Below the pieces are notes generated by a model, which saw only the letters and a list, made by a program, of their open reading frames with translations, had not been told where the DNA came from and ran no database searches. A stretch of 64,000 nucleotides of DNA from Diogma glabrata (lineage: Eukaryota; Arthropoda; Insecta; Diptera; Cylindrotomidae): contig OY856188.1 of NCBI GenBank assembly GCA_963693315.1, positions 223,366,996 through 223,430,995 on the forward strand, in the 5' to 3' direction. The stretch's first letter is position 1. Each line of letters starts with the position of its first letter. A program made the position numbers and the translations under genes. Below are positions 25,625-35,987 of this stretch, in pieces.

Positions 25625-28176
25625 GTGTGTTTCGATCGGTTGTTGATCTTTTGTTTCAAAAAACGTATTGGCTGTCAAATTTGTCTTCCAAAAATTTTTA
25701 TATGTGTGCATCAGAAAAAACAGAAACAGAATACCTACTCATGTAGTTTTATAAATATTATAAATGATAGTGGTTTTAGACAAATTATTTGTGAACCAAC
25801 GAGAATAACTCCCTATTCAGCAACATTAATTGATGTAGTATGCACAAATGACTTTGAGCTATCATATAAAATTGTCAATGACTTTAAAATATCGGATCAT
25901 GAATTGATTGAGATTATCACACCTACGCATGAAACGGTACCAAAAATGAAAAGTAAATTTAAATCGATAATTAAATATAATCAAGAAATTTTGCATAATT
26001 GTCTTTTGAAACTGGATTTTAATTACAATAATAGCCGCGTTCGATTTGACTGAAGCAACTGAAGCAAATGAAAAATTGAATGCAATTGTTGTTGTTTTTT
26101 CAGTTGTTTCAGTCAAATCGAACGCACCTAATATCATAACGGATGGTGTGAATGTAAATTCTGCTTTATATATTCAAAATTTGAAGAATTGTGTGAATGA
26201 ATTATCCTTTGTGCGCGAAATAAGAAAAACATCTGAATGTAAATGGTATAATAATGAGCTAAAACGAATGAAAAAAGAAAGAGATGTTGCATATAAGCTG
26301 TATAAATTAGATGAATTAAATCACGCTAAACATGAAGAGTATAAAATTTTACGAAATGCGTATGTTAGTAAACTGAATGAAAGCAAGAATAATTATATAA
26401 TGAATGACTTTAATGACGCAAAAGGAGATGCCAAAAAACGTGGAGCATATTAAAAAACTATTTCTACAGTAAAAAGTCTGAACCAGAAACAGCGATAGAT
26501 TTTAATGGATGTATTATTGATGATGATGGCGAAAAGGTAGAAAAATTTAATTGTTTCTTTGTTGATAGTGTTAACGGAATTGTGGAATTAATCCCTGTCG
26601 TACCTAATTCCATTAACCCAGTAATTGCTTGTAACAGCGAATTTAAATTTAGTACGGTGACCAACTTAGAAGTTAGAGAGATATTGAATAAAATTAAAAG
26701 TAATTCTGGTACCGACGGTTTTAGTAAAAAACTTATTATTGATTCTTATGAAATAACGGGCAATATGCTTACTGAAATTATTTGACAGTCCTTAGAGGTT
26801 GGCGTGTTTCCTGATAACTGGAAAACATCAATTTTTATACTGGTACCGAAAATTAAAGGAACGTTGAAGTGTCAAGAACATAGACCAATTAACATGTTGG
26901 CAATTTACGAAAAAGTACTTGAAACAGTGGTTAAAAACCAACTTCAAAATTTTGTGGAAAATAACCATTTGATAGCGAGATATCAATCAGGTTTTCGAAA
27001 AAACCATTCGTGTAAATCTAGTGTTAATTATGTGTTAAATGAATGGAAGGCTCTTGTGGATATAAATGAATGCGTGATTGTAGTATTTTTAGATTTAAGG
27101 CGCGCTTTCGAAACGATATATAGGAATATACTAATTTCTAAATTGGAACAATACGGTGTAAAGGGGAATGAGAGAAAATGGTTTGAAAGCTATCTAAGTA
27201 ATCAAAGAACAAGAATTAATGATACTGTCTCAGACAAAATAAGGATTGACAATGGTGTACCACAAGGATCGGTCTTGGAAGCACTACTGTTTATTCTATA
27301 TATTAATGATCTTGGACTATGTGTTTCTAATGTAGAAGTAAGAATGTTTGCAGATGACACGCTTGTATATATACATGTTAAAGATGTAAATGAAGGAATC
27401 AGACTTATGAATGAAGATTTATCTAAAATCGCGGATTGGTTGGCGACCAATAAAATGAAATTAAATTTCGAGAAAACTAAGTGTATGATAGTGTCTAAAA
27501 ATAATAATTATGGGATAGTGAATGAACAAATCAGTATTGACGGAAGCGAAATCGAATTTGTGATGTTATTAAATACTTAGGAATAAAATTGCTTAAAAAT
27601 TTGAGTATGTGTAAAAATGTTGATTATGTTTGTAAAAAAATAGGTAAAAAAATTGGATATCTGTCAAGAATATCAAATAAATTAACAAGCGAAGCGAAAA
27701 TTAGTCTTTACTACTCTATAATAGCCCCACATTTTGATTACTGTTCTACACTACTCATCATGTGCAATGAAGAAGATATTCAACGGTTAATTCTAAGAGT
27801 CCCAAAATGTACGAGTGTGATGTGGATTATTGAGACACTAGGATGGATGAGTGTGGCACAGCGTATCATTATGAAAGTAATTTTATGGAAGTGGAAGGTA
27901 AAATACCAGAAACTTCCAGAATATATGTTCGATGGTATAACATACAATTTCGAAAAGCATTATTACCGACTTCGGAACATAAATGATTTTAGACTGCCAA
28001 AAATGCGAACAAATTTTGGACAAAATACAGCCGTATATAAAGGTAAAAAACTGTTCAACTTATTACCACAGGTTGTTAAAGATGAAACAAATGAATTCAG
28101 TTTTAAAAGACAGACGATAAACTTTGTGAAAGAAAAGGCTGGGCTCAAGCTCTCCGACATTTTAAAGTCATATTAG
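25625..28176 (+). pseudogene. CR1/Jockey-group LINE, 5'-truncated, with frameshifts
   Basis: Begins within the endonuclease: FRQIICEPTRITPYSATLID, then KISDHELIEI with the conserved SDH. Next are a linker region and a reverse transcriptase: KSNSGTDGF, VFPDNWKTSIFILVPK, HRPINMLAIYEKVLE, FLDLRRAFETI, NGVPQGSV and VRMFADDTLVYI (the ADD catalytic aspartates). The C-terminal part at 27589-28176 (IKYLGIKL, SIIAPHFDYCST) is in another frame. Lesions: a frameshift near 26442, a TGA at 26783, a frameshift near 27565, and a palindromic insertion at 26034-26128. The ending SDILKSY is followed by an AT-rich 3' segment. The clade is inferred from the GVPQGSV/INDL motifs; L2/Kiri-like relatives are possible. 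Confidence 0.9.
26034..26128. mobile_element. 95-bp palindromic MITE inside the LINE
   Basis: Near-perfect inverted repeats of about 27 bp (GCGTTCGATTTGACTGAAGC and its complement) surround a loop of about 35 bp. It is flanked by TAATA on both sides. Removing the element plus one TAATA (100 bp) restores the LINE reading frame across the site, which independently supports the boundaries. The small size and lack of coding make it non-autonomous; superfamily unknown. Confidence 0.85.
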
Positions 28177-28554
28177 TTAATTAATTAATGCAAAAAATAA
28201 ATAATGTGTATTAGTCGTAAATGTTATTTTTAGCAGTGGCGAAGCGTGCTTCTGAAACTAGGGTATACATATTCAAAAGTTTTATGAATACGCCAGTAGA
28301 AACTAATTATAGTACATTAAGATGAAAGGACAGAAAGCTAAGGTTTTTGGACGTATGTGGAGTTTGCGAGTCGAGGCGCCAACCGAGATTTGCATTAAGT
28401 TTGAAATGACTTACGTACGTGCATCATATACTATATTTTTTATTCGCCGCAAGCAAAATATTTAAAAAAGATTGTTCAATCTAAATCAAAATTAAAAAAT
28501 TTAAAAACTTTGAAATAAAAATATTTTGTACAAAAGATAAAAGATATTGTAGAT

Positions 28555-31500
28555 TGTAATAATCCAGGGTTAACATTTCTTAATTCCGGAGATAGCATTT
28601 TAATATTGGACATTTTTGGACCCCTGGCTCATTACATAAAATTTTAGTTTTAACAATTAGACATATAAAAAAAAATCTTCACCCCAACTCGACGGTGAAC
28701 CTGAACCTTTGTAAAATTTAGATTAAATATTCACGTTTCACGCACTTTGGCAGAAGTCCATTACCGCTCCCGACACTCCACTCCATATTCACCCCTAAAC
28801 TACCATTAAAACACTTCACTCGTTAATAATAACATAGTCAACCACAGTGACATATTTACACTATAAATTAATTTTATCAAAAAAAATCAACAAGAAGAAA
28901 CGAATAAAAATAAAGACTTACTTTAGTAACTATTACAATTTGAAAAAAATATACAAAAGTTTTATCTGACTTGGTGATGTTAACGCCTTCTTTTTCCTCC
29001 CACGCGCCTTAAACGGGAATTTCCAGGATAGTTCTTACAGCTTTGAACACGATGGCGCTTGAAAGGTAAACGGTACCCCAAGGTTTCTATATGTTGCTTT
29101 TCTATATGTAACTGCTTCTATTCTTGATTGGTTTCCTTGATTCGACAATTTGGATAAAGATTGATTCCAATAACCAATCAATACTATTGCACCCAGTGCC
29201 ACAGAATTGTGCCTTTTCCAATTTATTTATATGTACTCTGTGGTAAAACAAACAATCATCTGATGTTTCGACTAACATCTACCACTTAAACAACACAAAA
29301 CTATTTTTTTGAAAACACAAACAAACTTTGGTTTTGTATGATTTTAATCGAAATTTATATTCATTTGATTTATATAAGCTTAACAATTTTTATATTCTCA
29401 ACTTTTCTACTTATTTTAATATTTATTTTAATTAATTATTTTTTAAAAAAAATTCCATCGACATTGCACAATTAGTCGTACTTTTTTGTTATTCTAATTA
29501 TTATTCGCTTACAAGTTTAAAACTCAATTGCCCAAAATATGTTTTTAAAACCTCTATATATCAAAAAAAATAATAAATCTACATATCTGATTCACTCTCC
29601 TTATCTCCGATTTCCGTTAATTAATATCATTAATTCTCATTTCTATTGATAACGATCAACAGCTGATTGAAAAAAGTTATAGACCGGGAGGCAGCGTTGC
29701 AAATGAAAAAGTCATTTGATGCCGGTTGATTTTTATTTATTTTAATCAATTAACTCCAGCTGATGATAAATTTGGCCGTCAGCTGCTAAAGTAGTGGGGG
29801 GCGTGGTTGTGGGGGAGTTTTAAACTGGTAAAAAAAACGAATTCCAAAAGTAATTTGATGCCGCTTCAAAATTTGTATGATGCATGTTTACACCATAACA
29901 ATTGAAAAAAAAGTCGTCAGCTGATTGGCGGATGGGGGATTATACGTCAGCTCCTCGTATACATCAGTATAAAAATGCAATATCGTCAAGACTGTTCTGC
30001 ATAGGATCTTGATGAAACTTTGGCAAATGATCCAGGTTCACTTGAAAATGGAAAATCTGAATTTATTTTAAATTTGGACAAAATGGCGGGGGGTCTCCCG
30101 AACACCTCTAAGTTTAAATCTTCAATAACTCCTAATCCCGACTTATGATCTTATGGAAACTTGGTATATAAATTTTTAGTACTGTTTCCAATATTTCTGC
30201 GTACCAACTTCCGGTTTGACAGTTCCGATTAAAAAGTTTTTTTCCAGGTATTTATCCCTACTGTAGCCTACAATTACCGATCGATTTTCATGAAACGTTG
30301 GTAAACGCTTTCAAGTAACATGAAAAACATTTTGTTAGCTTTTGGAGTACATTGGATAAAGGGTTGGGGGGTCCACCATACAACAGATGGTTTTTTCCAC
30401 AATGTTTTTTATGTTTGTTGGGAGCATAAAACATTCGTTCGGGAATGAATTTTGACGACACTTTGCAAAAAGAGGCAAATATGTATGGCAAGAAACTGAT
30501 TAGTTTTTTAGCGATAGTGAACCAAGTTGTGAGGGGTCACCCAAACACCTGTTTTTTTAAAGTTTAATAACATCTGCACCTGATAATCGAATTGGATGAA
30601 ACTTGGTACATAAACATTTGGTACGGTTCACAAAAGTTTTGCATCCCAACTTCCGGTTTTTCATTTCCGGTAAAAATGTTTGGTACTCCTAACAAACATT
30701 GCAAAAATGGTGACACAATAAGCAGGTGTTCGGGAGGCCCTCCACCACTTATCTCAATATTGTCCAAAAACTAATCAGTTTTTTGTCATTTAAGTCTCCA
30801 TATTTTTTCAAAGTGTCACTAAAATTGATTAATGAATGATGCTCCCAACAAACTTTAAAAGCCAAGTGCGAAAAGTCAGCAGTTGTATGGTAGACCCCCG
30901 CCACTTTGATCAATGTGTCCCAAAAGATGATAACTATTTTTCACTAATTGAAAGTTTTTCCATAAGTTTCATCATAATCACTTCATTATTGTAGGCACAA
31001 ATTTTTTACCGGTAATGAAAAGCTAGAAGTTGGGATGCAAAACTGTTGTGAACCGTACCAAATGTTTATGTACCAAGTTTCATCCAATTCGATTATCAGG
31101 TGCAAATGTTATTTAGCTTTAAAAAGAACAGGTATTTGGGGGACCCCCCACCACTTTGTTCACTATCGCTAAAAAACTAATCAGTTTTTTGCCATACATA
31201 TTTGCATCTTTTTCCAAAGTGTCGTCAAAATTCATTCCCGAACGAATGTTTTATGCTCCCAACAAACATAAAAAACATTGTGGAAAAAACCATCTGTTGT
31301 ATGGTGGACCCCCCAACCCTTTATCCAATGTACTCCAAAAGCTAACAAAATGTTTTTCATGTTACTTGAAAGCGTTTACCAACGTTTCATGAAAATCGAT
31401 CGGTAATTGTAGGCTACAGTAGGGATAAATACCTGGAAAAAAACTTTTTAACCGGAACTGTCAAACCGGAAGTTGGTACGCAGAAATATTGGAAATAGTA

Positions 31501-32129
31501 CTAAAAATTTATATACCAAGTTTCCATAAGATCATAAGTCGGGATTAGGAGTTATTGAAGATTTAAACTTAGAGGTGTTCGGGAGACCCCCCGCCATTTT
31601 GTCCAAATTTAAAATAAATTCAGATTTTCCATTTTCAAGTGAACCTGGATCATTTGCCAAAGTTTCATCAAGATCCTATGCAGAAAGGTCTTGACTATAT
31701 TGCATTTTTATACTGATGTATACGAGGAGCTGACGTATAATCCCCCATCCGCCAATCAGCTGACGACTTTTTTTTCAATTGTTATGGTGTAAACATGCAT
31801 CATACAAATTTTGAAGCGGCATCAAATTACTTTTGGAATTCGTTTTTTTTACCAGTTTAAAACTCCCCCACAACCACACCCCCCGCAAGTCTGACGGCTG
31901 ACTCTTATTTTCTACATCACAAATAGTTAATCTATCTATAAAAATTAAATTCAATCGGCGTCAAATCACTAACCAAAATGCAACGCTGCCTCCCGGTCTA
32001 TTATGTTAACATTGATGTAGATGAAATGTCGGATATGTACATTAGGGAAATGGATAATATTTGTGTTTTTGTTTTTTTTCTTTTATTGTTTAGTCTATTA
32101 AGATTTAAATCCCGATTCGAAACACAACA
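28555..32129 (-). repeat. 3' LTR of the retrotransposon, interrupted by a foldback element
   Basis: The LTR is in two parts, 28555-29679 and 32004-32129, together matching the intact LTR at 38752-39983. The interruption is 29680-32000 plus a 3-bp duplication. Relative to the other LTR it retains an extra segment near 29508-29535 that is shorter in the right copy. Confidence 0.93.
29680..32000. mobile_element. 2.3-kb foldback element inserted in the LTR
   Basis: The ends are a perfect inverted repeat starting TAGACCGGGAGGCAGCGTTG. The flanks show a 3-bp duplication TTA (29677-29679 and 32001-32003), and the intact LTR gives the empty site. The arms are nearly complementary over about 1 kb each, centred at 30840. 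Within each arm, diverged units of about 440 bp recur (CCAACTTCCGGTTT at about 30206 and 30646). Mirror-image open frames of 67 and 78 codons on opposite arms are the same sequence read from both arms and show no known domain. No transposase. A TTA target suits PIF/Harbinger, but the superfamily is not established. Confidence 0.92.
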
Positions 32130-32361
32130 GGAAAGTATCGAAGGTAATTTACATACAATAACGTTCGATACTTAAAAAGTTGAGATGTAAACAGTTTATT
32201 CCAGCAATAATATATTAAGAAAGAGTGATGGTGGTTAGGATAGGAATGATCGGAACTAGGAAGCTATTATTGGATGTTAGATGATCAAAACAATGATACT
32301 ACAGCATGCATAGTTTGAAGTAATAACTTAGGACGGACACACCATTTATATATTGCTTCAA

Positions 32362-33438
32362 CTACCTTTTAATATCTTTGACGTGATAAATGCCTATTTT
32401 ACTAGATGCGGAGTCTTGCAACTCTAGCATTGCGTTACCTAGCACTTTTAACACTTTAGCCTGTACAAATTTTGGGGACAGTTTTGCGGATACCTGATTA
32501 CTGGCGTCGCTCAGAACAAAGTTCCTTCGGTAGATGACATCGCCTGGTTGAAAAGTTGACGCACGTGATCGCAAGTTATAGACTTGAGCGCTCTTTTGAA
32601 AAGCTTCATTTATATTACTACTTAGTTTATCTCTGATTAATGAGAGATGATCTTCTCGTACCAAATCATCACCTGGTTCATTTAGGCACTTCAAACTCTT
32701 CAGTAATTCATATGTACTACCGTGAGTAATCATACTTTGACCGAATAGCCCATAGTATGGTGAACATTTAATAGCAGAGTGCCGCATCCCTCTTAACGCT
32801 GAGGCTATGTGACTAAGGTTTACATCCCAAGACTTGTGGTCATTTTTTATATATGCACGGATTCCAGCTAGTACGCTTCTGTTGACTCTTTCCGAAGCGT
32901 TGGCTTGTGGAGAGTATAATGCTGTCTTTACGTGAGTAATTCCAAGTCTATTGAGAAATTGTTTGAAAAGAACTGAAGTAAACTGAGATCCGTTATCAGA
33001 TACTATCGACTGAGGACACCCAAATATATGTATGACATTAGATTCCAAGAGGCGACAAATTGGGTCTGCAGACATCTTCTTTAAAGGAAACAATAAGGTG
33101 AATTTTGTCAAATGATCCAATACTATAAATATGGCGATATTGCCGTCTTTAGATCGTGGGTATGGACCCAAAATATCTATATATAAACGTTGCATAGGAC
33201 GTTCTGTCGTGAAATGAGAAACCATGGGTGCTCTAAGAACCTGATTACTCGCCTTCGTCTCTTTACATGTTTGACATTTGGATAATATTAATTGAACTTG
33301 GGAAAGCATACGGGGCCAGAAGTAAAAACGACGCAAATGGTGTAATGTTTTTCCAACACCAGCATGAGCTGAAGTTGGATTTGCATGTGCATTTAATATA
33401 ATACTAGATGTTAACTCTTCTGGAACCCATAGCTTCCA
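32362..33438 (-). CDS. pol: Integrase region of Pol, after an in-frame stop
   Basis: This continues the Pol frame after a single TAA at 33439-33441. It opens with an HHCC zinc-binding segment: His-x6-His near HANPTSAHAG, then CQTC (residues 21-24 counted from the methionine at 33336). The catalytic triad is D54 (LYIDILG), D114 (SDNGSQF) and E149 (SERVNR), giving D-D-34-E spacing, one shorter than the usual DD35E and as seen in some insect Ty3 elements. The C-terminal part (KLSPKFVQAKVLKVLGNAML) is an SH3-like tail with no chromodomain. It ends before the left LTR without an envelope gene. In the cell it would insert the cDNA into chromatin; here it cannot be made without readthrough or repair of the stop. 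Confidence 0.93.
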   Translation of the reverse strand, partial: WKLWVPEELTSSIILNAHANPTSAHAGVGKTLHHLRRFYFWPRMLSQVQLILSKCQTCKETKASNQVLRAPMVSHFTTERPMQRLYIDILGPYPRSKDGNIAIFIVLDHLTKFTLLFPLKKMSADPICRLLESNVIHIFGCPQSIVSDNGSQFTSVLFKQFLNRLGITHVKTALYSPQANASERVNRSVLAGIRAYIKNDHKSWDVNLSHIASALRGMRHSAIKCSPYYGLFGQSMITHGSTYELLKSLKCLNEPGDDLVREDHLSLIRDKLSSNINEAFQKSAQVYNLRSRASTFQPGDVIYRRNFVLSDASNQVSAKLSPKFVQAKVLKVLGNAMLELQDSASSKIGIYHVKDIKR

Positions 33439-35787
33439 TTACTCCCCTTCACTACATGTTGAAAAACTAACCCTTTTATAAACTTTTTCCTCTAGAACTT
33501 TCAAATCGGGCAAAGATGTTTTTCCATCTTTTACAATTTGAACCAGTTCTAGGTATTTGGGGGAAAGAAAAGAAGGAGAACTCAAATCGATTTCCTGAAC
33601 ATCGTGACTTAGTGTAGCAATTTCATCTACACACGGTATTCTGGATAGCGCATCCGGAACGGTATTGAGACTACCTCGTCGATATTCAATGGTAAAAGTG
33701 TATCCTTGGAGCTTAAGGCTCCATCTCGCCAAGCGGCCAGACAAGTCCTTTTGTTGCATCAACCATTTTAGGGACGCATGGTCGGTTATGACTTTAAATG
33801 GATGACCTTCTATATATGATCTAAATTTCTTGATTCCTAAAATAACGGCAAGGCACTCTTTCTCACTTACTGAATAATTTCTCTGGGCGCTGTTTAATTT
33901 TTTGGACATAACTGCAATCGGATGCTCAACTCCATCGTAGTCGAGCTGCGTCAACACACAACCCACACCTTCATGACTTGCGTCACACTGGAGAGAGAAC
34001 GGTTTGGTAAAATCTGGGTTTTGTAAAATAGGAGCAGATGTTAACGCTTTCTTGATTAGATCAAAAGCCACATCTGCTTCTTTTGTCCACACGAATTTAC
34101 CATGCGTCTTTTTTAGCAAGTTAGTAATCGGCGATGTGAGTGACGCAAACTCGGAGATGAATCTCCTGTAATATCCAGACATGCCAAGAAATCGTCTTAC
34201 TTGTTTGACCGAGGACGGCTTTGGGAAATCCGATATTGCTGCTATCTTTTCACTGTCTAAGCTAACACCATCTTTACTAATGACGTATCCTAAATATTTA
34301 ATTTCGGGCCTAAGGAATTTACTTTTTTCGATGTTGATTGTGAGCCCTGCACGCTTCAAATGTTGAGCGATTTCCACTAGAGTTTGGAGGTGCGAATCGA
34401 ACGTTGGCGTCACAATCAACAAATCGTCAAGGTAAACAAATACTTGCGTTTTTAAGCTCGGCGGGATTACTTTATCCATGAGCTTAGTCATAGTTTGGGG
34501 GGCATTACATAAGCCAAATGGCATGCGAGTGAACTGCATTAATGGACGGCCTGGCACAGTGAAAGCTGTTTTCTCGCGAGAATTATGTTCCATTGGGATT
34601 TGCCAAAACGCATCTTTTAGATCTAAACTTGAGATATATTGAGCTTTCGGCAATCCACTCAATATACCTTCGATTTGTGGCAGAGGGTAGGCTAGTTTTT
34701 TCGTGACATCATTCACCTTACGGGAATCTAAACATAGCCATACCTTGCCCGGTTTTCTAACTAGAACCACAGGTGACGACCAAGAACTTAATGACTCTTC
34801 GATTATCCCGAGAGACAACATGCGGTCCAACTCTTCACCCATTAACTTTTCAACTGCTGGGGAAATAGGGTAATGTCTCTGCTTGATGGGCAGGGCATCG
34901 CCAACATCAATGACATGTTCAATAAGATGAGTTTTACCTAAACCCAGCTTTGAAAAGGACGGTAACAGTTGGATGGTATCTTTCAACCTTTCATCTTGTT
35001 CTGCTGTCAGACTGGATAAAATCGAGACGTCTGAACCAATAGTCATCTGTGGTGTAAGTGGTTGATATAAGTTAAAGGCAATAAAAAAATCTATCCCAAG
35101 ATACAAATCTTGGGTAAGTGAGGGAATTACCACAAGTTCAATATTTTTAGAGCGACCAGTGAAATTAATCACGGTCGTAAAATAACCAAAAATCGGTTGA
35201 CTAGTCCCATCTGCTTTAGCGGATGTGCGAGTCAAGAGTTCAGGATTTCGGAGAAATTCTTGCGCGAAGCTGCCACCAATTGCGCTAAGTGTTGCTCCAC
35301 TATCTAGTAAACCTACTCTTCTCGTTTGTAATATTTGGACTTCGGCGTAAGCACGAAGATCATTTTCAACGGAAACCAAAGATGACACAATAGATGATTT
35401 AAATGAACGGCGTATTTTCCAAAAGGAATTCATCCTTAATGCGGAACGAGTAGGTTTGTTCGATATATTTAATGCTTCTATTCCGAGTTGAGATCGTATC
35501 CTTGAGTAATTTTTCATTCTTTCGAAAGGTGTTAAAAAATATTGTGAGGTTTTTTCTTCGGGTTTATCAGATGAATCGCGTTTTAAAATCATAATCTGTT
35601 GAGGAGCCATGTATTTCTCAGTGTCCTCTTTCGTCGGCTCTTCTATGATATTTGCTTTAGGTTCGATTGATATATCTGAAGATGGATTCGGTGTAACCAC
35701 AGAATCACATTGGGTTAGGTTTAAAGTTTGGGGTGCTAACCAATCTTGGTCACACCCCTCTTCAAGTTTAAACAGCACTTGCTGCAT
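33439..35787 (-). CDS. pol: Pol polyprotein: protease, reverse transcriptase, RNase H
   Basis: 782 residues. Aspartic protease with LDSGA at 161-165 and YLGIDF near 229-234. Reverse transcriptase follows: CLDSRKVN at 352-359, SLDLKDAFWQIPM at 387-399, FTRMPFGLCNAP at 419-430 and YLDD at 452-455. RNase H carries CDAS (D602), SEKE (E644), ITDH (D669) and PDALSR at 711-716. The residue pattern KVWLC replaces the more usual KWRLC, so a conserved arginine of the fingers is lost. Stops directly precede the first ATG, so the frame opens only at 35790, overlapping the nucleocapsid frame by about 50 bp; expression therefore needs a -1 frameshift. It ends at a TAA after CSEGE. Confidence 0.97.
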   Translation of the reverse strand: MQQVLFKLEEGCDQDWLAPQTLNLTQCDSVVTPNPSSDISIEPKANIIEEPTKEDTEKYMAPQQIMILKRDSSDKPEEKTSQYFLTPFERMKNYSRIRSQLGIEALNISNKPTRSALRMNSFWKIRRSFKSSIVSSLVSVENDLRAYAEVQILQTRRVGLLDSGATLSAIGGSFAQEFLRNPELLTRTSAKADGTSQPIFGYFTTVINFTGRSKNIELVVIPSLTQDLYLGIDFFIAFNLYQPLTPQMTIGSDVSILSSLTAEQDERLKDTIQLLPSFSKLGLGKTHLIEHVIDVGDALPIKQRHYPISPAVEKLMGEELDRMLSLGIIEESLSSWSSPVVLVRKPGKVWLCLDSRKVNDVTKKLAYPLPQIEGILSGLPKAQYISSLDLKDAFWQIPMEHNSREKTAFTVPGRPLMQFTRMPFGLCNAPQTMTKLMDKVIPPSLKTQVFVYLDDLLIVTPTFDSHLQTLVEIAQHLKRAGLTINIEKSKFLRPEIKYLGYVISKDGVSLDSEKIAAISDFPKPSSVKQVRRFLGMSGYYRRFISEFASLTSPITNLLKKTHGKFVWTKEADVAFDLIKKALTSAPILQNPDFTKPFSLQCDASHEGVGCVLTQLDYDGVEHPIAVMSKKLNSAQRNYSVSEKECLAVILGIKKFRSYIEGHPFKVITDHASLKWLMQQKDLSGRLARWSLKLQGYTFTIEYRRGSLNTVPDALSRIPCVDEIATLSHDVQEIDLSSPSFLSPKYLELVQIVKDGKTSLPDLKVLEEKVYKRVSFSTCSEGE
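35730..35772 (-). promoter_or_regulatory. Programmed -1 ribosomal frameshift signal
   Basis: On the minus strand TTTAAAC (35772-35766) is read T-TTA-AAC in the nucleocapsid frame, a canonical X-XXY-YYZ slippery heptamer. After a 7-nt spacer lies a hairpin: GGGGTG (35758-35753) pairs with CACCCC (35735-35730), with an inner ACCA/TGGT pairing. The nucleocapsid stop lies just downstream and Pol is in the -1 frame with no other way to start except a downstream ATG. All three elements are seen directly; function is inferred. Confidence 0.88.
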
Positions 35788-35987
35788 TGATTATAGGTCA
35801 CGTTATCTAATCCACAACCGAAGCAAAATCTTCTTAACGCTTGCTGGCACTGGCGAAATCCATGGCCTTGCTTTTTGCAATTCCAGCAATTTAACATATT
35901 TTTAGGTGTAACTGGTAGACCTTGGATAGCGAAGAGTTCCGCCTTAGACATTTTTAGATGATGCAATGAATTACTCAGAGCGTCAAT
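35736..35987 (-). CDS. gag: Nucleocapsid part of Gag, after an in-frame TAG
   Basis: Same frame as Gag, separated by one TAG at 35988-35990. It has a classic CCHC knuckle CWNCKKQGHGFRQC (C-x2-C-x4-H-x4-C). A second cysteine cluster, CFGCGLDNVTYNQCSKC, has valine where histidine is expected, as in the GVT-type variant I associate with insect Ty3 elements. It would bind genomic RNA in the particle. The C-terminus overlaps the start of Pol and includes the slippery site. Confidence 0.9.
   Translation of the reverse strand: MDALSNSLHHLKMSKAELFAIQGLPVTPKNMLNCWNCKKQGHGFRQCQQALRRFCFGCGLDNVTYNQCSKCCLNLKRGVTKIG

Noticed and set aside
30288..31392. Matching 67- and 78-codon open frames with a KHKKHCGKN-like segment
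   Set aside because: The two are the same sequence on the two arms of the foldback. Identity of the frames follows from arm identity and no domain or codon signal supports coding.
32130..32340. Envelope gene downstream of integrase
   Set aside because: Fewer than 250 bp separate integrase from the LTR and no open frame with signal peptide or membrane segment fits.
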